From an uncultured Saprospiraceae bacterium (GTDB lineage: Bacteria; Bacteroidota; Bacteroidia; Chitinophagales; Saprospiraceae): 36,024 bases of DNA. This document shows positions 1 to 8,453 of the stretch, piece by piece; the stretch's first letter is position 1; every line of letters starts with the position of its first letter. The notes beneath the pieces are model-generated. The model saw nothing but the letters and a program-made list of their open reading frames with translations, made no database searches and was not told where the DNA came from. Position numbers and translations under genes: made by a program. The stretch spans positions 1-36,024 of the forward strand of contig CALFBG010000327.1 in NCBI GenBank assembly GCA_937951685.1, given 5' to 3'.

Positions 1-17
1 ATAGCTTCGTTTCGGTG

Positions 18-102
18 GATATGGTTAATATCATTGCCATCGCCTTCACTATTCCAACGCGGAGGCGATGGCAATGATATGGTTAATATCATTGCCATCG
101 CC
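18..102. repeat. 27-bp direct repeat pair
   Basis: Bases 18-44 and 76-102 are identical (both start GATATGGTTAATATC). The second copy overlaps the loop and right arm of the 41-bp inverted repeat, so the whole 18-126 block is a direct copy fused to a palindrome. This is what a local inverted duplication or an insertion of a palindromic element would leave. Confidence 0.8.
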
Positions 103-126
103 TCCGCGTTGGAATAGTGAAGGCGA
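40..126. repeat. Perfect 41-bp inverted repeat, 5-nt loop
   Basis: Bases 40-80 are the exact reverse complement of 86-126, with GGTTA (81-85) between them. The inner 17 bases of the right arm (86-102) also occur directly at 28-44, and those pair equally well with 64-80. Two mutually exclusive hairpins are therefore possible: 28-44 with 64-80, or 40-80 with 86-126. No T-run follows, so it is not a simple terminator. It could be the remnant or end of a small mobile element or a REP-like palindrome. Confidence 0.85.
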
Positions 127-442
127 AGCTTGCTCAATGGATTTACCGGTAACATCAATAAAAAGGCTCGATTTAAAATAAGCGCTTCTTCTTGGGCTTA
201 TTCAAAAACTGCACTCGAAAGCTTAGAAGGATAGCGTAAACACTTGCCACCACCAACTTGCTAAAGCCCGACTAAAACAGGTATTTGGTACGGATTTGGG
301 ATAGACAATAGATACGGAAAACAAAGGTCGCTGATCAACAGGAATGTAGACTTTCTGTCGGTGAAATTTTAGTTTTAAGGACTAGCTTAATCGCAAAACA
401 GCCTATTGGCTTCCGACTGATGATCATAATCCCTAGAAAAAA

Positions 443-2188
443 ATGAAAGTAAACGACAATTATCCCACAAGAAATTATTTTGCAATACTTATTTGGCTTG
501 GAATGTTAAGTGCTTGTGATAACTCACCATCAACATCTTCCCAGCAAGCCGATAGCGCTGCAACTCAAGCGACGGAAGTGGAAGCACTCAGCCTTGTACC
601 GGATGCGGAACATGGTCTCGAATCGCGTTACGATCAGCAAATGTTGAAACGCGTGCAAGATGAGATCATTGAAGCTGCTCAAAATTATGATCAACTTTAT
701 GAGAAAGGGCATCTTTTTTATCGTTCCGTTGAAGAGAGAGATTTTTATGGAGATGTTCATTTTTACAATGGTAAAGCCATCCGAGCTTCTTGGCACGATG
801 AAGCAGTCGGCCAGAACGGACAATACCTTTGTCATTTTGACGAAGGAGGGGAGGTCATTTTAATTGAATGTTTTGATCATAATGGTCAAAGCTATAATGC
901 TAGTTTTCATCGGCTTTGGGAGCAGGATATTATTTCTTTTTCTCATCACGAAGCTTTTCAAGAAGCTAGTAAGCCGGCCGCTCAACAGGCGACTTACGAT
1001 AAGGAAGGAAGTTGGATGAATCCCAATACTTTTCGTAATATATCGTATAAAGCGAAACAGCTTTTAGAAGCTGCGCAAAGCTCAGAAAGGGCTACTGCTG
1101 GGACGCGATATTACCTTGGAACCATCAATAATAAATATCCAATCCAAGCAAAATTAGATGTTTACGATAATCTGATTCATGGATATTATCATTATGAAAA
1201 TTCTGAAAATGCATTAAAACTTGTCGGAGCGGTAAAAGCGGGCGTTTTAAAACTGGAAGAGAAAAATCAGGAAAATGAGGAGGTGACGGGTCGCTTTATT
1301 GGAGCAGTTGACGCGGAAGGAAATATGGAAGGAACTTGGTTCAACGCGGATAGTAGCAGATCGTTTTCTTTTGAATTGCGCTTGAGTGAGGAGTATACCG
1401 ATGTGGATGGAACCGTTTTAAAAAGCCTTCCCCCGCTGCGGCCCGAAATTTTTCACCAATCCATTAAGACCAATTACTTTGATCTTCCAGCCGAATACCA
1501 AGCCAAGGCTGGCGAAATATTAGGCAGCACTAAGCTCGCGAAGTTGCCGTTTAATGGTGCTGGTATCACGCGGTTAAAAGATTTTTTATACCAAGAATTT
1601 ATCATGAATCCATCGTATGAAGAACAAGGATATGATGACCACGGCAGTCGACCTACCCAGCAATACTTTAATGATATTTATCTACCACTTCCGGACTTTA
1701 TTGGTTCCGTAGAAAGACATACCGGTTATTATGCGAATTCCCAAACTACCACAAGTTTGGAACGTCGATTACTTTCTTATTTGGTTTATCGCATTGATCG
1801 TTCTCCTGAAAATATTGAACTGATTTGGAAAATGTATAAGTCCGAAATTTTTCATTTGATCGACTACGAAGCGTACGAGGATTTTGAAATCAATCAAACG
1901 GTAGACGACTTGCTGCAAAGCTATGCATACCTCAGAACGGTTGATCACTTTGAAGCTCGACTGGACTCCATCTATCAGCTAACAGATCAATTTAAACAAG
2001 AACATCCAATGGCAGGCTACAATGAAAACACTTTGCCTGCTTGGAGGGCTACTCTGGAAAAAGACACCGGAACTTATCAGCGAAAAGATTGGGCATACTC
2101 GTTTTGGATGCGGAGAAATCACGAAAAGAATCTTGAACAGGTAGCCGCTATTTTAAAAGAATTTCGGGCTAATTATACTCATGACTAA
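443..2188 (+). CDS. Secreted lipoprotein, unknown function
   Basis: A 581-residue protein with a basic/polar start, a hydrophobic stretch at about 12-22 and a lipobox ending LSAC (Cys25), followed by a Ser/Thr/Gln-rich linker. It should be a lipidated envelope protein. Residues about 220-320 form a beta-rich unit with alternating Gly and aromatic residues (YYLGTIN, GYYHYEN, GRFIGA, GTWFNAD), a type common in Bacteroidota lipoproteins of unknown role. The C-terminal 200 residues are Tyr/Glu-rich and probably helical. I see no catalytic motif. The ATG at 443 is chosen because it places the signal peptide at the N-terminus. Transcription appears monocistronic; the next feature on this strand is a gene fragment. 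Confidence 0.8.
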   Translation: MKVNDNYPTRNYFAILIWLGMLSACDNSPSTSSQQADSAATQATEVEALSLVPDAEHGLESRYDQQMLKRVQDEIIEAAQNYDQLYEKGHLFYRSVEERDFYGDVHFYNGKAIRASWHDEAVGQNGQYLCHFDEGGEVILIECFDHNGQSYNASFHRLWEQDIISFSHHEAFQEASKPAAQQATYDKEGSWMNPNTFRNISYKAKQLLEAAQSSERATAGTRYYLGTINNKYPIQAKLDVYDNLIHGYYHYENSENALKLVGAVKAGVLKLEEKNQENEEVTGRFIGAVDAEGNMEGTWFNADSSRSFSFELRLSEEYTDVDGTVLKSLPPLRPEIFHQSIKTNYFDLPAEYQAKAGEILGSTKLAKLPFNGAGITRLKDFLYQEFIMNPSYEEQGYDDHGSRPTQQYFNDIYLPLPDFIGSVERHTGYYANSQTTTSLERRLLSYLVYRIDRSPENIELIWKMYKSEIFHLIDYEAYEDFEINQTVDDLLQSYAYLRTVDHFEARLDSIYQLTDQFKQEHPMAGYNENTLPAWRATLEKDTGTYQRKDWAYSFWMRRNHEKNLEQVAAILKEFRANYTHD

Positions 2189-2249
2189 GCTTGAGGGGTA
2201 GTTTAAGCATCGTTTTATTTTTACAAATTGATTGCTCTCTAAACGGAGG

Positions 2250-2277
2250 ACTTTGTAATATAAATTATCGAACATTT
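2250..2277. repeat. 28-bp dispersed repeat, copy A
   Basis: Starts ACTTTGTAATAT and ends ATTATCGAACATTT. It matches 19843-19870 at 27 of 28 positions (an A in place of a T in the central AT palindrome). This copy abuts the truncated 5' end of the Fic fragment, so it may mark a recombination or insertion junction. Confidence 0.75.
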
Positions 2278-2585
2278 CTTTATTGAAAGCTATTTACTTT
2301 TACCATGAACTCATTCGGATTCATCCTTTCATCGACGGCAATGGACGGACGACGCGGATTGCTAAAAACTGGATGTTGATGTATCCCCTTTATCCACCTA
2401 TTTTTATTAAGGATGAAGTAGAAAAGAAGGAATACATTGCGGCGCTAAGTACAAGTTTTAAAGCGATTGATCAAGATCATTCGCAATGGCATGCTGCTAC
2501 CCACGAATTCTTCTTACAAGAACTTCGCAGCGTAGCCGATAGCATTCAATTTATTCTCGATGAAATCCGGTCGAAGACGGAATAA
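2259..2585 (+). pseudogene. Truncated Fic-domain (Fido) protein fragment
   Basis: The frame opens after a stop at 2256-2258. The first usable start is TTG at 2283, giving about 100 residues. It contains the Fic core HPFIDGNGRTTR (HxFxDGNGRxxR), the AMP-transferase active-site loop. The upstream half of a normal Fic fold, including the helices before the core and any inhibitory motif, is missing. Upstream bases hold no continuation in this frame. Fic enzymes transfer AMP or other phosphate-containing groups to protein hydroxyls; this fragment is probably not active on its own. The 28-bp dispersed repeat sits at the truncation point. A very small intact Fic-like gene is the alternative, but is less likely. 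Confidence 0.7.
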
Positions 2586-2593
2586 GTAATCGT

Positions 2594-3136
2594 TTAGAGA
2601 TGCACCGTAAAACCAACATTCAACTGGAAGAAATCTTCGTAAAAGTCATTATTTAACGAGATGTTATAACGGAAACCCGGTTCTATGCTAACCTTGTTAT
2701 TAGCAAAGAAAATGGCGTAACCCGATTGTAGTCCCATAAAAATAGGATTTTCGTTGAAATTCTCTATCCGAGAGCCCGTAAAGGAAAGCTCCGCAGGAAT
2801 CTTATCAATAATATAATATTTAGCACCTACTTTATAATTGAAAACATTGAGTACCCCCGCATCTTCACTTCCTCCCGAAAACCCTAATCCTAATTTGAGG
2901 GCTAATCGATCAATTACAAAATAGCCAACATCACCACCAATAGAAAAGTAGGAGGCTCCATTCGATCGTAAGAAGGCAAACCCTGTGTTGCCTAGACCAA
3001 CGGAATTGTTGCCAAAAGCACCAAGTCCAGTATTGGTTTCAATTAATAAATTGCCTTTTTCCAGTTCTTCATTCTGGGCAAGTAAACTGCCGTAGGATAA
3101 AAATAAAGCCAAAAAAAGTAAAAATAAATTTTTCAT
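2594..3136 (-). CDS. Small outer-membrane beta-barrel protein
   Basis: 180 residues with a clear signal peptide (MKNLFLLFLALFLSYG, cleavage near LLAQ-NE). The mature part is alternating hydrophobic/polar strands with repeated Gly (GGDVGYFV, LALKLGLGF, YKVGAKYYI, FQLNVGFTVHL). The last strand ends in a hydrophobic residue, as expected for a BAM-assembled barrel of about 8 strands (OmpA/OMP_b-brl type). No ligand can be inferred. It converges on the Fic fragment with a gap of only 8 bases and no obvious terminator. Confidence 0.75.
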   Translation of the reverse strand: MKNLFLLFLALFLSYGSLLAQNEELEKGNLLIETNTGLGAFGNNSVGLGNTGFAFLRSNGASYFSIGGDVGYFVIDRLALKLGLGFSGGSEDAGVLNVFNYKVGAKYYIIDKIPAELSFTGSRIENFNENPIFMGLQSGYAIFFANNKVSIEPGFRYNISLNNDFYEDFFQLNVGFTVHL

Positions 3137-3444
3137 AATTGTTAAATTTTGAAGGTAGAATTTAAAGGTAATAGATTTTGAGAAATGTTTACTAACATTC
3201 GCTGAATTACCTAATAGAAAAATTATTGGTATCGGATTTTAACGCCCGAAAAGTAGAAAAATTTTGCCGAGCTTCGAATAAAAATTTGGGTGTAGATGCC
3301 AAGCCAAGTCTTGAAGCTTGTTCCTTTGAAAGCACACAAGAATTGTGAAAACCCAGTACTTAAATTAGGTAATTTACTTGGAAAACTGTTTCTTTAGGAC
3401 TTACAAAATACCTTGTAATCAGCATCGTAAGCAATTTATTAGAC
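3137..3444. other. Divergent intergenic region, OMP / nth
   Basis: It separates the minus-strand barrel gene from plus-strand endonuclease III and must hold both promoters. TACCTTTA-like and TACCTTGT-like -7 candidates occur on the two strands, but none has a good -33 partner. An 11-bp inverted repeat at 3205-3215/3364-3374 is within chance for AT-rich DNA. Nothing else is seen. Confidence 0.4.
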
Positions 3445-4089
3445 ATGGAGAAAATTACCAAGAAAGTTAAGGCACAAGTCATTCAGGATATGCTAGAGCA
3501 TTTCTACCCAGAAACGCCCATTCCTTTAGATCATCAAGATCCTTTTACCTTATTGGTCGCAGTGTTGCTTTCTGCGCAATGTACAGACGAACGAGTCAAT
3601 AAAGTAACGCCTGCTTTGTTTGCAGCGGCGGATAATCCTACCGATATGGCTCAACTGGAGGTCGAGAAAATCAAAGCGATTATTCGACCTTGCGGTTTGT
3701 CTCCTCGAAAATCCAAAGCGATTAAAGCGCTTTCGCAAATGATTATAGACTTACACGAGGGGGTCGTTCCGCAAGATTTCGAAGCTTTAGAAGCCATGCC
3801 GGGCGTTGGACACAAAACAGCTTCCGTGGTAATGTCGCAAGCCTTTGGCGTTCCCGCATTCCCCGTTGATACGCATATTCATCGCTTGGCTTATCGTTGG
3901 GGCTTGAGCACGGGAAAAAGTGTAGAAAAAACGGAAGCGGATCTGAAGCGTTTATTTCCAAGAGATCGCTGGAATAAGCTACACCTGCAAATTATCTTTT
4001 TTGGTCGAGAATATTGCCCAGCGCGTGGGCATGATCCGTTAGTATGCCCGATTTGTAGCAAATATGGTCGTAAGACTTTGTTTAAGTAG
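3445..4089 (+). CDS. nth: Endonuclease III (DNA glycosylase/AP lyase)
   Basis: 214 residues, the normal length of the family. It removes oxidised pyrimidines from DNA and cleaves the abasic site (base excision repair, cytoplasm). The helix-hairpin-helix reads LEAMPGVGHKTASVV with the lyase lysine at Lys124, and VDTHIHR carries the catalytic Asp142, matching E. coli Lys120 and Asp138. The N-terminal LLSAQCTDERVNKVTP is also typical. The iron-sulfur tail is unusual: only Cys191, Cys201 and Cys204 are present, with CX9CX2C spacing and no fourth Cys. The classical CX6CX2CX5C ligand set is therefore incomplete and a cluster is doubtful. Confidence 0.93.
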   Translation: MEKITKKVKAQVIQDMLEHFYPETPIPLDHQDPFTLLVAVLLSAQCTDERVNKVTPALFAAADNPTDMAQLEVEKIKAIIRPCGLSPRKSKAIKALSQMIIDLHEGVVPQDFEALEAMPGVGHKTASVVMSQAFGVPAFPVDTHIHRLAYRWGLSTGKSVEKTEADLKRLFPRDRWNKLHLQIIFFGREYCPARGHDPLVCPICSKYGRKTLFK

Positions 4090-4271
4090 GTGTTGGTATT
4101 TGAAGTTAATGAGTTGAGGTGCTGCTCCGTTGACGCTTAGCAAGGGTGGTTTGGTCCTAATATCTTGTTGCCTCAGTACAATTAGTTTATACTTGTTTGA
4201 TTTATTTCTGAATACAGCGCCGCCACTTACCAAAAGTCCCTGTAGGACAAAAACTTAGTAAAACCAATGCT

Positions 4272-6701
4272 CTAAAACGGATATCCAATGGCGAGGTTAT
4301 AGTTGAAATTCTGTAACTGAAATTTACTAAAGCGATCGACCGCCCAGTAGGATAAATCTCCATTTAAGTTGGGTGAAAGATAGGGGTTTTTGAGTTTTAC
4401 GCCTAGGTCAAAGCGTATTACGAAGTAATAATCCAAGCGAACACCGAAGCCCGTTCCCAAGGCGATTTGATTAAGAAAACTATCGCCAATCTTTTCGCCC
4501 GTTTCTTGGTCAAATTTTGCTTTCCAGAGTAATTGGGAATTAGGACGACCTTCGTCTTCGCGCAAGGTCCAGATATTCCCACCATCCAAAAAGACTGCTC
4601 CTTTGAGTCGCCAGAATAAATCGAAGCGGTACTCCGCACTAAATTCAAATTTGAAATCTCCCGTTTGGAAAAAGGGCTGCGGGTTATTTGGATCTTGTAC
4701 GTATTGGTATCCTCCCGGTCCGGGTTCACGCACGCGAAAAGCACGGATACTATTGGGTCCACCAATAAAAAATTGTTTGATGTAGGGGACGTCCTTGGAA
4801 AAACCACCAAAAGGAAAGGCAATGCCTAGGTTGAGCCGCATGGCAATGGAATGTTTCTTCGAAGGGAAGGTACGATAATGTCGACCATCAAACTCTAAGC
4901 GAATGAATTGTGCGTAGTTGATGGTATCATTCCCTGAGAAAATTCGCAAAGGAGCACTTAGGTCAAATTGATTACCCAATAAAACTTCGGCGCCAGAAAC
5001 TTCTACATTGCCATTAAATTGCCAAGATTCTCCAAATTTATTAATCCTACTCGCATAAATATAGCTGAAATCCCGAAAGAGAAATCCGGTAAAGAGTTGT
5101 TTGTCAAAACTATTTCTTAAAAACTGGTTATTAAAAACAATTTGCTCAAAATCGGGTTCGAAAACGGGGCTGAAATAATTGATCCCCAAGTGGTTAATCA
5201 AGTAACTATGCTGTGGTGAACGTTGTAATTCGTACCCCAAACTCAACTCCAAAGAGGTCGTTCGATAGGTATTGATTAGTGAAGTAATACTTCCACCAAC
5301 GGAGGCGCGCGAACGCGCTCTTTCCTTTAGGTTTCGATAAAATTCTTTATTCAAAATGCCAGTCGCATTCATTACTTTCCAAAGGCCAAGATAATCTACA
5401 AATTTAGGTTTATAAAAATCAAGTTGTCCGCTCAAATTCCAAGCAAATACCAAGGTGTCGGGGTTAAGAAAATCTAAATCCACACCGCCCTGAATGTTAG
5501 CAGAAAATTGCTCTGCGCCCCGAAAGGAGTTTCGATTCCGGAAGATTAAGCCCAGACTCGTCCCAATTAAAGTCGTTCTATTATTGTCACTGACAAAGTT
5601 GGAGTTGTTGAGCTCCGCATCATATCCAAAGACGTTGCGCTTTTTCGGCGTTAATTTGATTTCAAAATGGATTAAGCCCGGTTGTTCTGGATCGAGGTAG
5701 GGTTTGATGAGTTTTATTTTATAAATATCCAAACTACCGAGTTGTGCAGCCGTTTTTTCGTAGTTATCGATTTTATACAGCGCTCCTTTTTTAAGATAAA
5801 TGACATCGAGAATCGTTTGGACAGAAATATCCATGGTACTGTCAATCGTCATAAAATGTACGCCGCCTTCCATCCGAACGATCCGTTTAATGGAATCTTG
5901 CTTTGCATCGTAATTGGGATAAACGAAAATATCGCCAATGCGATAGACTTGATGTTCGGGACTCGTCGTGGGGAGCAAGACCGTTAGAGTGTCTTTAACT
6001 TTATAATTCGTCGAATCTCCTTCTAGTACGTCAATGTAGCTTTTGTCAAAATAAGCAAAGCCTAAGTTTTGTAATCGCCGCGTAATCCGGAATACTTCTT
6101 CATTATAATTTTCTTGACTCACCGCGGTGCCCGGCTTGAGTATCGTTTCTTTACCAATATCCGTTAAAATGCGTTGAACTTTTAAATCCTTACTTTCAAA
6201 ACTAGTACTATCAAAGGTGTAGAGTCGTTTGGGATTGATGAGATAGGTAACTTTGGTTTTGTTCTTTTTGGTCACTGCTTGGTAGCTAACAATCGCATTG
6301 AAATAACCTTTGTTTTGGAGTAAGTATTGCATAGAGCGCGCCGTACTTTCCGCACGTTCTTCATCATAAATGCTTGGTTCTTCCGAAAACAATCGCAATA
6401 CCAAACGATCCCAACGACTAGAATCATTTTCTTGGGTATGATTGTAATAAAACCATTCGCGTGGAATTCCAATGAAATTTGTATTGGGTTTTTGCTTGTA
6501 AGTTGTGCCTAAGTCATATTTTAAAGCGCGTCGATTGCTAATTTTTTTCTTATCCTGAAAAACAATTTTGTTTTCCACCAAAAAGCTTTGATCATAGTCG
6601 AGGTGCCTAGTCGTATTGCAGGCAGCTAGTACGAAGAGTAGGCTTACTACCAAGAGTAGTTGAGGGAAAGATAGGAAATGCTTAAAGTGAAATATCGGCA
6701 T
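4272..6701 (-). CDS. TamA/BamA-family outer-membrane protein, lipidated (TamL type)
   Basis: 809 residues. The N-terminal signal ends in a lipobox LAAC (Cys28), unlike proteobacterial TamA. POTRA-like segments span about residues 30-370 (ENKIVFQDKKKISNR; YLLQNKGYFNAIVSY, the usual LxxxGYF turn of POTRA domains). The C-terminal half is a 16-stranded-type barrel with the Omp85 signature FFIGGPNSIRAFR and ends in GYPF. TamL proteins are the Bacteroidota partners of TamB in envelope assembly or lipid transport; no tamB is adjacent here. It is divergent from the SpoU methyltransferase, a neighbourhood I recall from other Bacteroidota. Confidence 0.88.
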   Translation of the reverse strand: MPIFHFKHFLSFPQLLLVVSLLFVLAACNTTRHLDYDQSFLVENKIVFQDKKKISNRRALKYDLGTTYKQKPNTNFIGIPREWFYYNHTQENDSSRWDRLVLRLFSEEPSIYDEERAESTARSMQYLLQNKGYFNAIVSYQAVTKKNKTKVTYLINPKRLYTFDSTSFESKDLKVQRILTDIGKETILKPGTAVSQENYNEEVFRITRRLQNLGFAYFDKSYIDVLEGDSTNYKVKDTLTVLLPTTSPEHQVYRIGDIFVYPNYDAKQDSIKRIVRMEGGVHFMTIDSTMDISVQTILDVIYLKKGALYKIDNYEKTAAQLGSLDIYKIKLIKPYLDPEQPGLIHFEIKLTPKKRNVFGYDAELNNSNFVSDNNRTTLIGTSLGLIFRNRNSFRGAEQFSANIQGGVDLDFLNPDTLVFAWNLSGQLDFYKPKFVDYLGLWKVMNATGILNKEFYRNLKERARSRASVGGSITSLINTYRTTSLELSLGYELQRSPQHSYLINHLGINYFSPVFEPDFEQIVFNNQFLRNSFDKQLFTGFLFRDFSYIYASRINKFGESWQFNGNVEVSGAEVLLGNQFDLSAPLRIFSGNDTINYAQFIRLEFDGRHYRTFPSKKHSIAMRLNLGIAFPFGGFSKDVPYIKQFFIGGPNSIRAFRVREPGPGGYQYVQDPNNPQPFFQTGDFKFEFSAEYRFDLFWRLKGAVFLDGGNIWTLREDEGRPNSQLLWKAKFDQETGEKIGDSFLNQIALGTGFGVRLDYYFVIRFDLGVKLKNPYLSPNLNGDLSYWAVDRFSKFQLQNFNYNLAIGYPF

Positions 6702-6778
6702 ATCTAGAAATCGAAATTTTGCTAAGCTTACTACTTTAGATTTTCAGGTCTATCGTAAAGCGTTTTAAAACGAGATCA

Positions 6779-6786
6779 CAAATTTA
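6779..6786 (-). promoter_or_regulatory. Candidate -7 box for the TamL gene
   Basis: On the minus strand the bases read TAAATTTG, an exact TAnnTTTG match, about 78 bases before the start codon. The -33 position holds no TTG and overlaps the hairpin at 6796-6819, so only half of the Bacteroidota consensus is present. Confidence 0.35.
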
Positions 6787-6795
6787 AATAGAACG

Positions 6796-6819
6796 ACGCT
6801 AAAAATAGCATTTTAGCGT
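6796..6819. repeat. 9-bp inverted repeat (possible operator)
   Basis: ACGCTAAAA at 6796-6804 pairs exactly with TTTTAGCGT at 6811-6819 across the 6-base loop ATAGCA. It has no flanking T-run, and it overlaps where the -33 element of the TamL promoter should be. An operator is a reasonable but unproven reading. Confidence 0.4.
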
Positions 6820-7011
6820 GGGAATCCATATTTCCTAGGTAGTACGTTGTAAATTAACTAAGGTTCAATCCCGTAGGAATTATTTATTTTATGATGATCA
6901 GGTGTTACGTCGTAGCGAAGGGCAAGCAATCGCTTAACTTTTATAACGGAGTAGGGGGACGTATTCAAGAGAAATCCCTCAAATTAACGCAGTTGGTAAA
7001 TAAGGTATTTC

Positions 7012-7041
7012 TTGGATGTTGTTATAAAAATCTTAATTTTG
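7012..7041 (+). promoter_or_regulatory. Bacteroidota-type promoter for the SpoU methyltransferase
   Basis: TTG at 7012-7014, 19 bases of spacer, then TAATTTTG at 7034-7041, an exact fit to TTG-N19/20-TAnnTTTG. Transcription would begin near 7046, leaving about 48 untranslated bases before the ATG at 7094. The gene at 7903 has no promoter of its own that I can see and is probably co-transcribed. Confidence 0.6.
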
Positions 7042-7093
7042 AGGATGCTTATTGCCGCCAAACGGCTTCCGACAAACCTTTAATGTGCTTAAA

Positions 7094-7849
7094 ATGCTCT
7101 CAAAAAATAAAATCAAGTTCTTACAGGCTTTACAACGCAAAAAGATTAGAACCGAAGAGGCATTATTTGTCGTAGAAGGGGAGAAGATGGTGAAGGAATT
7201 GCTCACGGAGCAAGACTTTATGCTTCAGGAAATCTTTGCCACCGAGCGCTTCGCTCAAGAGAATGCCACATTGCTAAGCAACTACCAGCAGGCATTTACG
7301 GTAGTGACACCCGATCAACTCAAAAAAATATCCAGTTTACGGACTCCCAATAAAGCACTCGCCGTTGTCCAACAACGACAGCTTCCCATAGATTGGGCTT
7401 TTGCTCGGCAAGACTTATGCTTGTATTTAGCGGATATTCAAGACCCTGGAAACTTGGGCACCATTTTGCGAATTGCCGATTGGTTTGGGATTCAACAACT
7501 CTTCGCTTCTCCCGAAACGGTAGAATTATACAATCCAAAAGTAATTCAGGCATCTATGGGTGCGTTTAGTAGAATACGCTACGAAGTAATGGCTTTTTCC
7601 GAAGTGCAAGGCCAATTACAATTACCCGTCTATGGAACAGTTTTAGATGGTAATAATATCTACGAGCAAACTTTACCAGCCAAAGCTTTAATCGTGCTTG
7701 GTAACGAAGGAAATGGTATTCCTGCGGCGATTCAGGAGCAATTGGACGTGCGGATTAAGATTCCTGCGCACCCTCGTTCTGGAACGGAGTCGTTGAATGT
7801 CAGTATTGCCACGGGGATTGTTTGTGCCTTGTTCCGCAAGCCGAGTTAA
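7094..7849 (+). CDS. TrmH/SpoU-family RNA 2'-O-methyltransferase
   Basis: 251 residues from the ATG at 7094 (LSKNKIKFLQALQ...). A longer frame from a TTG at 7052 exists, but its extra 14 residues lack family similarity and the promoter leaves less room for it. The protein has an N-terminal substrate-binding part (VVEGEKMVKELL) and a C-terminal SPOUT domain with its three motifs: DIQDPGNLGTILRIADW, VLGNEGNGIP and IPAHPRSGTESLNVSIA. The last two form the trefoil knot that binds SAM. It methylates a ribose 2'-OH in rRNA or tRNA; the exact nucleotide cannot be read from sequence. Confidence 0.9.
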   Translation: MLSKNKIKFLQALQRKKIRTEEALFVVEGEKMVKELLTEQDFMLQEIFATERFAQENATLLSNYQQAFTVVTPDQLKKISSLRTPNKALAVVQQRQLPIDWAFARQDLCLYLADIQDPGNLGTILRIADWFGIQQLFASPETVELYNPKVIQASMGAFSRIRYEVMAFSEVQGQLQLPVYGTVLDGNNIYEQTLPAKALIVLGNEGNGIPAAIQEQLDVRIKIPAHPRSGTESLNVSIATGIVCALFRKPS

Positions 7850-7902
7850 GTAGCAAGGCAAAGTCACGCATTCACGAATCCAGTACCAAAAATATAAGCT
7901 AG

Positions 7903-8418
7903 ATGAAAACTCCGGAAGAATCTCCCTTAGACGCAGCAGAATTAGAAGATTACTATCTCGCCAACGAAGTAGATCGGGGAGATACGATCCGCTTTTACTT
8001 AGAATTGGTGCCAATCGCTTTATTAGTTTTAGCGTTAGTTTTAAAACATTTTGAACAAGATTACTGGTTAGAGCTCATGGTTGTGGGAGGCTTATTATCG
8101 GCATTCATTTACTTGTTTTTTTCGTGGTTCATGTTCAAAGTCAAAGAATACCATCGCTTGGAACTAATCCTTTCGGTGGTGAGTGGAATGATTTTCCCGG
8201 TTGGTATTTTGGGATTGATTGGTCAATTGAAAGGCTGGGAATTGGCGAATGATTTGATTGACAATGGCTTGTACGCAGCGTTAGGTTTATGCTTTTTTAG
8301 CATCGCTTTATTTCTATTTAATCTTCAAGACGAGCGTGCCAGCAAATTCTACCGTAATCTTTTGGCGCGATTGCTCATTTTTTCGGGAATGTTATTACAG
8401 TTGTCCAACAACTTGTAA
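7903..8418 (+). CDS. Small integral membrane protein, unknown
   Basis: 171 residues. An acidic cytosolic N-terminus (about 1-30) is followed by four to five hydrophobic segments near 34-48, 58-78, 86-107, 122-141 and 150-168. There is no recognisable domain, metal site or transporter motif. It starts 53 bases after the methyltransferase stop with no terminator between them, so it is likely the second gene of that operon. A hairpin at 8454-8486 closes the region. Confidence 0.7.
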   Translation: MKTPEESPLDAAELEDYYLANEVDRGDTIRFYLELVPIALLVLALVLKHFEQDYWLELMVVGGLLSAFIYLFFSWFMFKVKEYHRLELILSVVSGMIFPVGILGLIGQLKGWELANDLIDNGLYAALGLCFFSIALFLFNLQDERASKFYRNLLARLLIFSGMLLQLSNNL

Positions 8419-8453
8419 AGAATAAGCTTTCCTACCATAGACTAAAAATAAAA

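Larger units (their letters stand above)
1..442. other. Gene-free left edge with nested inverted repeats
   Basis: No convincing coding frame is seen. The first 126 bases are made of nested direct and inverted copies (listed separately). A further 7-bp inverted repeat (AATAAGC / GCTTATT) lies at 177-202. The remainder up to the lipoprotein start at 443 shows no clear promoter of the TTG/TAnnTTTG type. Confidence 0.5.
6702..7093. other. Divergent promoter region, TamL / SpoU methyltransferase
   Basis: It carries a likely promoter for each direction (listed separately) and a 9-bp inverted repeat at 6796-6819. A short open frame starting at 6891 exists on the plus strand, but it has no recognisable protein features and overlaps the methyltransferase gene in another frame, so it is not called. 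A GGTTCAATCCC stretch at 6862 resembles a tRNA T-loop but has no matching arms. Confidence 0.45.

Noticed and set aside
3205-3374. 11-bp inverted repeat (AATTACCTAAT / ATTAGGTAATT) flanking 148 bases
   Set aside because: By rough estimate one or two such pairs are expected by chance in a window of this size and AT content. No target duplication or element-like content.
6855-6880. GGTTCAATCCC resembling a tRNA T-loop
   Set aside because: No acceptor, D or anticodon arms can be drawn around it. No tRNA or rRNA gene was recognised in the window.
6891-7175. 94-codon open frame upstream of and overlapping the SpoU gene
   Set aside because: No recognisable features, overlaps the methyltransferase in another frame, and contains the likely promoter at 7012-7041.
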